Shown here in pieces: positions 1 to 5,402 of a stretch of DNA of 11,605 nt. This stretch comes from Smittium culicis (lineage: Eukaryota; Kickxellomycota; Harpellomycetes; Harpellales; Legeriomycetaceae), in NCBI GenBank assembly GCA_001970855.1, contig LSSN01000505.1:6527-18131 (forward strand), written 5' to 3'. The notes under the pieces are model-generated. The model did not search any database. It was given only the letters and a program-made list of their open reading frames with translations, and was not told where the DNA came from. A program made the position numbers and the translations under genes. Within the stretch, counting starts at the first letter, position 1. Every line of letters begins with the position of its first letter.

Positions 1-1001
1 ATTTTATTAAGGGAGAGTTCAATAGTTTGACTAGTGTTAATGTTGATGAGGGACGTATCAGTAGTGGGGATTGAAGTAGCGTTGGTTTTTGGCGTTGTAG
101 TTGAGCTAGAGCTTGGGGTGGGTGTATTGGTGTGACGAATTGAGTATGGATTGAAAAATTGGGGCGAGTTATTTTGGGAGCGATTATTGGTAGCAATTGA
201 GTTTCTACTTGAATTTAAGCGATTAGAGGCAATAGATTTAGCTGAGAGCGAGAGCGATTGGGTTTTATGTGGATTAGTGTAGGAAATTTTAGAATTTAAA
301 GGCGGCAAAGAATCGAGTGATTGTGAATCCTGTGTTATTGGGTCCTTGAAAAAAATCTGGCTGTTTGATGAAGTTTGGGGTAAAGGGGAAGATTGGTTTA
401 AAGGGCAGATTTGCGGGTAGATTTTTTTGTGTTTGTGGAGATTTTCGTCGTTTGAGTACAATTCTGAAGGGTTTGGGGAAGATGTAGTATTAAGATTAAT
501 ATTGGAATTAGGCGAATTTGGTAACGTGGTTATGTATGAATTATTTGTATTAGTGATAGCTCGCGAATCAGATGTTATATAATTAGAGTTTGGATTGAGT
601 TTTTGTTTCTTGTATGGAATCTTGGTTTCGTGAGGTTCTTTATGGTGGAATAACGTAGAGTTTATTGAAAAGTGGGGGTTAGAAGAGGGTAAGTGGGAAT
701 TTTGTAGCTGGTTATTGATCATTGGGCAAGAGGCTTTGTTTTGAGCGAAGAGAGAAATTTCAGTGTGTTTTTTTGGCAACAAGAGCGAGTTGATGACAAA
801 GTTGGGGTTGTTGAAGAGAAAATTGGGGTTAGATAAGGTAAATAGTCTCCAAGAAAGGTTTTCTAGACGGGATGCGGTATTTGTTGGTAGCGACAAGGAA
901 GGTAGAATCCTTGAGATAAGCTGGAGTTCGGCCAAAGAGTTTATTTTTTTAAAGACATTTAGTTGGGAGTTGTTGGTTATTGGGATGTTGAGAATGGCCA
1001 T
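1..1001 (-). CDS. Probable GATA-type (AreA/Gat1-like) transcription factor, N-terminal 333 codons, cut by window edge
   Basis: The minus strand is open without a stop from the TAA at 1038-1040 down to position 1, where the gene leaves the window, so its C-terminus is not visible. The only ATG near the start of the frame is at 999-1001, with A at -3 and G at +4; the next Met is residue 94. Residues about 17-54 end in RLENLSWRLF (45-54). I recognise this as the core of the short AreA/DUF1752 domain found near the N-terminus of fungal nitrogen-regulatory GATA factors. The rest is low complexity and rich in Asn, Ser, Thr and Pro, for example residues 263-281 (Asn/Ser) and 293-305 (Ser/Thr/Pro), as expected of a disordered activation region. 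The GATA zinc finger would lie outside the window, so the family call is an inference; other fungal proteins carry the same short domain without a finger. Role if correct: nuclear activator of nitrogen-source genes. Confidence 0.68.
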   Translation of the reverse strand, partial: MAILNIPITNNSQLNVFKKINSLAELQLISRILPSLSLPTNTASRLENLSWRLFTLSNPNFLFNNPNFVINSLLLPKKHTEISLFAQNKASCPMINNQLQNSHLPSSNPHFSINSTLFHHKEPHETKIPYKKQKLNPNSNYITSDSRAITNTNNSYITTLPNSPNSNINLNTTSSPNPSELYSNDENLHKHKKIYPQICPLNQSSPLPQTSSNSQIFFKDPITQDSQSLDSLPPLNSKISYTNPHKTQSLSLSAKSIASNRLNSSRNSIATNNRSQNNSPQFFNPYSIRHTNTPTPSSSSTTTPKTNATSIPTTDTSLININTSQTIELSLNK

Positions 1002-1027
1002 TATATTTTGAGATTGAAAAGTGGAGA

Positions 1028-1054
1028 TTAAAATTTTTTAATGGTAGAGCCCAT
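1028..1054 (-). promoter_or_regulatory. Upstream ORF of 8 codons before the GATA-factor-like gene
   Basis: On the minus strand an ATG at 1052-1054 opens a short frame (MGSTIKKF) that stops at a TAA at 1028-1030, 26 bases before the main ATG and in a different frame. If the transcript starts upstream of 1054, this would be a leader uORF able to lower or condition translation of the regulator. The transcription start is not known, so a regulatory role is inference. Confidence 0.35.
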
Positions 1055-1791
1055 TAAATGAAATGATGAGAATAACGAGGAAAAAAAAGTAAAGTTGAGT
1101 TGGGAGGGGCTTGAAAGATGGGTATTGAGAGGGGAAGAAATTGTATTTAAGGATTATACGATTAGAGTTGTTTTTTTTTTTATAGCTGTAGTAATGAGCG
1201 ATAGAGTGATTCTAGTAGTGAAAAGGGGGGGGGGATTTTTTTGGCGATGCAATTGGGGATAGGGAGGCATAAAAATTGCAGTTTTAGAAGATGGTGAAAG
1301 AGTTCAGGTATAAATGTGAAAGAGTAGTTTTTTGGTTAGGTTGACGCTGTCTTTTTTGGCAAAAGTGGGTTGAAATGAAAGTTTCTGGAATATTTTGCAA
1401 ATAGAAAACATCAGAAGAATATATCAGAAAATGAAAAATAAAGTTAGCTGTTGTATATTTCAGAGAATTTTAATCAGATATTAAAACTATTGTTAATAAA
1501 AAAAAGTATAGTAAAAGGATCGGAAATGCTGTAATTTTCTTTTACTTTATGTGCAGCATTTTTATGGAATTTTATTGATTTGTAAAACCCGTTTAATTTT
1601 TTGATTATCAGATTAGATTTTTTTTTTCCTTGTAATCAGATAAAAAAAGGACCATTTTAGGTTATTCTAGTTGGAATATGAATTAGAATTTATTGTAAAG
1701 ATGGAGACGAGATTTTTAAAAAATAAAGCAAAAAAAAAAAGTATACAAGGCATCAGAATCAGGATTTACATTGATGATGCATGATTTGTGG
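1055..1791. promoter_or_regulatory. Upstream region of the GATA-factor-like gene
   Basis: No ORF worth calling lies here. The minus (coding) strand is pyrimidine rich near the gene, with C/T tracts at about 1078-1140, an A13 tract opposite 1171-1183, and a C10 run opposite the G10 at 1225-1234. Beyond about 1380 the DNA becomes AT-rich with scattered poly(A) and poly(T). CT-rich leaders and poly(dA:dT) are common in fungal promoters. I see no clear TATA box that fixes a transcription start. Confidence 0.4.
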
Positions 1792-2277
1792 TCTTTTCTA
1801 GTGAATGGAAATAGTTTGTATGGCAGTTTGAATCTACATGGTAGATTGTAATTAAAATGACAGTAAACATTTATACGGTAAATTATACATATACGGCAGA
1901 AATATCTACGTGATATATAATATGTATAGTGGCAGGAAATAACTATACGGTAGATTACATATATTTCAGGGAATATCTATATGGTAGATAGTATTTAAAA
2001 TGACAGAGAACATCTAAAATAGCAGATAGTATGTAAAATGACAGAAAACATCACACGGTAGATAGTATGCATAATGGCAGATTGAATCTACATGGTAGAT
2101 AATATGTATAGTGGCAGGAAATATCTATACGGTGAATTATATACATATATCAGGGAATATCTATATGGTAGATACTAATTAAAACGAACAGTACTAGCTT
2201 ATAAAGACTGTAATAATGGGGGCACATAAACAAATGTCATTGCATAAAGACATGACATAACTGAAAATGACAGAAAA
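1792..2277. repeat. Degenerate tandem array of about 37-bp units with a palindromic core
   Basis: Ten units carry a core close to ATCTAYAYGGTAGAT, starting at about 1832, 1869, 1902, 1942, 1975, 2012, 2050, 2086, 2123 and 2159, so spacing is 33-40 bp and mostly 36-38. The core is an inverted repeat: a 5-6 bp arm, a 5-base centre such as TACGG or TATGG, and the complementary arm. The best copies, 1974-1990 and 2158-2174, have perfect TATCTA/TAGATA arms. Between cores a second conserved block recurs (RTATGTAWARTGRCAG). Weaker copies continue to about 1792 on the left and 2277 on the right, where an AAAATGACAGAAAA block reappears. Units differ, so this is an old minisatellite. It is not CRISPR-like: spacers are homologous to each other and the context is eukaryotic. 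Confidence 0.85.
2234..2258. repeat. Inverted repeat ATGTCAT/ATGACAT
   Basis: Perfect 7-bp arms at 2234-2240 and 2252-2258 surround an 11-base loop. It sits in the decayed right flank of the 37-bp array. It may be a remnant of that family or a binding site; nothing distinguishes these. Confidence 0.35.
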
Positions 2278-2297
2278 GAGGATAAAAAATATTGGAA

Positions 2298-2326
2298 GGG
2301 GGGATGGGTGGGGATTAAAATGGGGG
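2298..2326 (+). other. G-rich tract with G-quadruplex potential
   Basis: Four G-runs of 6, 3, 4 and 5 bases lie at 2298-2303, 2306-2308, 2310-2313 and 2322-2326, with loops of 2, 1 and 8 bases. The last loop is one base longer than the usual 7-base search limit. The G-rich strand is the template strand of the flanking minus-strand genes. More G-runs follow at 2395-2400 and 2406-2409. Confidence 0.5.
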
Positions 2327-2333
2327 TGAAGCA

Positions 2334-2339
2334 TTTATT
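2334..2339 (-). terminator. Poly(A) signal of the B12D/NDUFA4-like gene
   Basis: A canonical AATAAA lies on the minus strand about 80 bases after the stop codon of the gene at 2417-2659. This is a reasonable 3' UTR distance for a fungal transcript. AT-rich DNA yields this hexamer by chance, so support comes from position only. Confidence 0.4.
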
Positions 2340-2416
2340 TTAGAGTGAGATAAATACAAAATATATATATATAGAAAGGTTATGGGATGAGAAAAGGGGG
2401 ATTATGGGGAATGGAA

Positions 2417-2659
2417 TTATTTACTAAAATCAAAGACTTCTTTTTCTTTGATTTTGATGTAAGCGGGATTGTAGTCAGCAGGAGATTCAAGGAAGGGGCG
2501 GGGGTTCTTTCTGTGGTTGTATACGATATCGTTACCAGTGAGCTTGTGGGTGATGTGGTAACCGACCATGAGGGCAGAGATACCGATGATACCGTAGATA
2601 GGGATGGCCTCTTTCTTCATCCAGTACTTGGAGAATTCGCTGGTGGCTTTGGAAGACAT
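2417..2659 (-). CDS. B12D/NDUFA4 (MLRQ)-like mitochondrial inner-membrane subunit
   Basis: This 80-aa protein starts at the ATG at 2657-2659 (A at -3) and ends at the TAA at 2417-2419. It matches the B12D/MLRQ family in layout and length (human NDUFA4 is about 81 aa): a short polar N-terminus with WMKKEAIP at 13-20, one hydrophobic helix at about 19-37, then a basic turn and the family motif RKNPRPF (50-56), equivalent to the R-N-N-P-E-P-W stretch of animal members. A charged tail with SPADYNPAYIKIK follows. Family members are small single-pass inner-membrane proteins of the respiratory chain, first assigned to complex I and in animals now to cytochrome c oxidase. The gene is uninterrupted and GC-richer than its flanks. 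It lies about 1.4 kb upstream of the GATA-like gene on the same strand and diverges from the 54-codon ORF at 2927. Which complex it serves here cannot be told. Confidence 0.85.
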   Translation of the reverse strand: MSSKATSEFSKYWMKKEAIPIYGIIGISALMVGYHITHKLTGNDIVYNHRKNPRPFLESPADYNPAYIKIKEKEVFDFSK

Positions 2660-2926
2660 GTTATTTAAACTATTACTTTTCGGAAAATGAGGGAAAGAGA
2701 AGTTATGAAATCTTTTTTGATTATTTGAGATGATCAGAAAAGAGATGAAATATTTAATGTCTTCCTTTTGAACTGTTCTTGGAATTAAGTTTTAGGACGT
2801 TGGGAAAGTGCGTTTATATATATGCATTTTTTTTTTTTGCAGCATCCTATTTTAGCAGGTTATTATTATAGTGTAGATGGATTATTGGCATAAGCCTACA
2901 CTAGGAAGGGACAGGGCTATGATGTA
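2660..2926. promoter_or_regulatory. Divergent promoter region with a shared TATA-like element
   Basis: The 267-bp spacer separates the minus-strand B12D-like gene from the plus-strand 54-codon ORF. TTTATATATATGCA at 2813-2826 reads as a TATA box in both directions: TATATATAAA toward the B12D-like gene (about 155 bases from its ATG), and TATATAT toward the ORF (about 100 bases). A T12 tract at 2827-2838 follows. The minus-strand leader just before the B12D-like ATG is CT-rich. Confidence 0.45.
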
Positions 2927-3091
2927 ATGGTGGCAAATAAAGAGGCATATGAGCAGCGGTTGAAGCGCTTTGTTTTTTACGTGATAGATGTATCTGAATC
3001 CGGCTATTTGATAGAGCATGTAGCTGATATCCAACCGTTTGACGCCATCTTGTACTCATTCGCTCTTTCGAATGCGCTTCAGCAGCGCTGA
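2927..3091 (+). CDS. Small unrecognised ORF, 54 codons, high GC
   Basis: ATG at 2927 to TGA at 3089-3091. I do not recognise the product. It is 54 aa, begins MVANKEAYEQRLKRF, has a hydrophobic stretch (FVFYVIDV, about 15-22), an acidic middle and a C-terminus ending in SNALQQR. By my count GC is about 45% (74 of 165 bases), far above the flanking DNA and close to the recognised genes. The frame upstream stays open to 2894, just after an in-frame TAA at 2891, so the ORF could be the last exon of a longer gene: an AG acceptor lies at 2903-2904, and a T-tract followed by GCAG at 2839-2842. The reverse strand is also open over this stretch but reads less like a protein. It is either a genuine small protein, a 3' exon or a remnant. 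Confidence 0.4.
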   Translation: MVANKEAYEQRLKRFVFYVIDVSESGYLIEHVADIQPFDAILYSFALSNALQQR

Positions 3092-3621
3092 CAGAAGCGG
3101 ATACTCTACAAGCGTAAAAGTATAATTATTTATCTTATCAGCAATCTATCCCATCAGATGCATTCTTCTTTTCCCAATATGTACAGAACAGCTATTTTTA
3201 ATCGATTAGTAATTGTTTATGCCGCTTATAAATGGCTTCCTATTAGTTTGTTGGCCCAATTGATAAGATTGTAGCCCTGAGTATAAGTATAAGCATTAGT
3301 TTTAGTATTAGTATTAGATTACGCGCAAGTACAATCTTTAGCTTGTTTTTTTCCTTTAGGGTGTGAGCTCTTTGATTTGATTGCTGATACTTGCAGTGCA
3401 GTTCGCCATGCCTGATAATACCCGTGTTTTTTTTTATAACAAATTATCCAAAGGGATACATTTGCTCAATGCTTTTTTTTTTTTTGACGAAAAAAAAATA
3501 ATGTCAGTTTAACTCAGTGGTACAACAGTTGATAACCTAAATTTAATATAGTATAAAAAAAATGTCAATGGAATTTCAATCTTGCACGGCTTGATCAAGA
3601 TCATATCTTATCTGCATCTCT
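3092..3621. other. Intergenic spacer, no supported gene
   Basis: The left part has moderate GC and a hexamer repeat (listed separately); the right part has T-tracts at 3427-3435 and 3474-3485 and A-runs. I looked for tRNA-like TψC boxes and for coding frames and found nothing convincing on either strand. Confidence 0.5.
3280..3321 (+). repeat. Short hexanucleotide repeat related to AGTATT
   Basis: Seven consecutive 6-mers: AGTATA twice, AGCATT, AGTTTT, AGTATT twice, AGATTA. Each keeps AG at the first two positions. It is a degenerate simple repeat; read as TTAGTA it only loosely resembles telomeric TTAGGG. Confidence 0.6.
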
Positions 3622-3725
3622 ACATTCACTCCCACATTCACTCCCACATTCACTCCCACATTCACTCCCACATTCACTCCCACATTCACTCCCACATTCA
3701 CTCCCACATTCACTCCCACATTCAC
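3622..3725 (+). repeat. 12-bp minisatellite, eight perfect units plus a partial ninth
   Basis: The unit ACATTCACTCCC repeats exactly eight times from 3622 to 3717, followed by ACATTCAC at 3718-3725. Because 12 is a multiple of 3, several frames stay open across it: repeats of HIHS on plus, and GVNV or SECG on minus. None of the resulting 70-77 codon frames has a non-repetitive part that looks like a protein, so I treat it as a non-coding tandem repeat. Identity between units suggests recent expansion. Confidence 0.9.
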
Positions 3726-5005
3726 GCTCAAATGATAAGCTATAAGCATGGCATCCGTATTCCACGTATTCTTGCTGATTTGTTGACACATTTGTTTTTT
3801 TAAGCCCACCCACTTCCTCGAATGGTTGGATTTATCGTGCCAAACACATTCAAAGCCCTAATCATTTCTATCTATTAATCCTTTCATTTGAGTCATCTGA
3901 ACTAAAAAAACGTGAATTGATAAAGCTGAGCCGAACTAACTTCTTGGCAAAAAAAAATCCGTACAAAAATATTTTCGAGTGGCCAATAGATGTAACACAA
4001 ATGGACCTGCCCAGAAATAACATAAGATAATCATCTTATTGGATCGCAGCTTGTGACAAACTAGCAGAAGGGGTCTTGTACCTTTTTTTGTTTTTTAACT
4101 GCAATGATTCGCTTAGTTTTAACTGACCCGAAACACTGCTTTTTAGCCTATCAATGTTCGTGACGCTTACAAAATATTATCATACTAGTATGGGCCAATA
4201 GTTTTTCTGGACCGCACTGTACCTTGCCGTATAAAAAACTATCAGGCGGAGAGGGGTCTCATATGCTCATAAGTTTTTCTTATCTTACTATACTAGCCTA
4301 CAAATCTTTCCCTATAGGCTCTTAATTTTTTATTTAACTTAACCCAAATGTAAATAATTATCATAATATAGTTTTATTGGTAAATAGTTGGATAGCGCTT
4401 TATCAATAGCTTTGACATTTCCCTCCAAAAACTAAAATGCGAACAATGTATATAATAGGTCGTCTATTCTTCCCGTTTCATCCAATTAGCATATATATTT
4501 TGATCGCACACAAAGTTTTTAACCTAAATTTCCTCCTCTGAATGCTTCCACTTGAGCATCTATTTGCCTGTACTCTTACTCTCATTTCGCCTTTTTCGAG
4601 TTATAATGAATGGTTTAGCAATTATAATAGGCTTATCCATCCCCCTCCTATTATGAAAACCCAATTACTTGCTAATAAAAGTTCGATCTAAAAGTAGAAA
4701 GGTCCAATAGAGTCCAGTTATATCCCTATTCTTTTTTTTCTTTATGCATCCCTCCCAGCTATATATTTTTCACCGAAAAAAAAAAAATTAAAAAAACCAA
4801 AAATGTTTTCAATTCGCAATAATATGCTCAATTCTCTCTCTCTTTTAATTTTTGATTATCTTTAAAATATTAAAAAAAAATAAAAGGTACTGACTCGTTT
4901 CTAACTAAGCTTCGTTATAACTACCATCACTCGTTTGACTTGTTATTTATCTACACCTTATTACTATAGGCTCTGTTTTTTTTTTACTTAGAAACTTAAT
5001 CAAAA
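3726..5005. promoter_or_regulatory. Long upstream region of RPS21
   Basis: No coding frame is supported in this 1.3 kb. A locally GC-richer patch at about 4205-4255 follows a TATAAAA-like string but matches no RNA gene I know. Closer to RPS21 there are A and T tracts (4731-4740, 4778-4788), a TATATATTT at 4760-4768 about 240 bases before the ATG, and a T-tract ending in ACTTAG at 4991, 14 bases before the ATG. That last element looks like a splice acceptor, so a 5' UTR intron is possible, but I cannot identify its donor. Poly(dA:dT) tracts are usual in yeast ribosomal protein promoters. Confidence 0.4.
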
Positions 5006-5364
5006 ATGGAAAACGATAAAGGACAAGTTGTAGATATCTATATCCCAAGAAAGTGCTCTGCCACCAACAGACTCATCGCTGCCAAAGACCACGCCTCTGT
5101 CCAAATCAACATCGCTGAAGTCGACAGCAACGGTGTCATGACCGGTCAAACCCACAAATACGCCCTCTCTGGCTTCGTCCGCAAACTCGCCGAATCTGAC
5201 GACTCCCTCAACAGACTCGCCGCTGCTGACGGTTACCTTAAAGGGTAATTTTCCACCTTATTCATTTCACCTATCTTTTTTACTATTTTCTCTTACTAAT
5301 TTTCTCTTTTTTTTTTTTACCTTTCGCCCCCCTCCCTTCTCTTTTTACCCTATCTAGATTCTAA
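5006..5364 (+). CDS. RPS21: 40S ribosomal protein S21 (eS21), probably spliced near its 3' end
   Basis: eS21 is a small protein of the 40S subunit needed for 18S rRNA maturation. The first exon (5006-5244) encodes about 80 residues with clear family signatures: MENDKGQ at the N-terminus, PRKCSATNR (14-22), DHASVQIN (28-35), TYA-like [10 protein letters not shown], and ESDDSLNRL (63-71). Unspliced, it would end at a TAA at 5246-5248 as YLKG (80 aa). Removing a likely intron at 5245-5357 joins GG to A-TTC-TAA and gives YLKGF (81 aa), ending in Phe like animal eS21. Ascomycete yeasts, as I recall, add a VWSY-type tail that I cannot find downstream. The ATG is preceded by CAAAA, an excellent context. 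The gene is much GC-richer than its surroundings with C-ending codons, which fits high expression. Identity is secure; the 3' end is less so. Confidence 0.93.
5245..5357 (+). other. Putative 113-nt intron near the 3' end of RPS21
   Basis: Donor GTAATT at 5245, branch-point-like TACTAAT at 5294-5300 (consensus TACTAAC), a long T/C tract, then acceptor CTAG ending at 5357. Distances are typical of fungal introns. The downstream exon contributes only five coding bases plus one in-frame stop. The donor departs from GTATGT or GTAAGT, which is the main weakness. Confidence 0.5.
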
Positions 5365-5396
5365 GTAAATATTAATGCGAATATTCCATTTCCCAA

Positions 5397-5402
5397 AATA
5401 AA
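5397..5402 (+). terminator. Poly(A) signal of RPS21
   Basis: AATAAA lies 32 bases after the spliced stop at 5362-5364; a second AATAAA follows at about 5476. Both positions suit a short 3' UTR. Confidence 0.4.

Noticed and set aside
763..1011. Plus-strand 82-codon ORF
   Set aside because: It is antisense to the Asn/Ser-rich minus-strand gene, which has the longer frame and a recognisable motif.
1832..2174. CRISPR-like array (regular palindromic repeats)
   Set aside because: The intervening sequences are homologous to one another, not unique spacers, units vary, and the context is eukaryotic.
2387..2668. Plus-strand 93-codon ORF
   Set aside because: Shadow of the B12D/NDUFA4-like gene on the minus strand; no family resemblance of its own.
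3245..3450. Minus-strand open frame without ATG, about 65 codons, with an intron-like GTAATC...TACTAAT...CTCAG
   Set aside because: The intron signals come from the hexamer repeat, there is no start codon, and neither spliced nor unspliced product resembles a known protein.
3576..3813. Three ORFs across the 12-bp repeat (HIHS, GVNV and SECG peptides)
   Set aside because: They exist because the repeat period is divisible by 3; flanking residues show no family features.
4205..4300. Possible small RNA gene in a GC-richer patch after a TATAAAA-like string
   Set aside because: No tRNA boxes, snRNA or snoRNA signatures could be seen.
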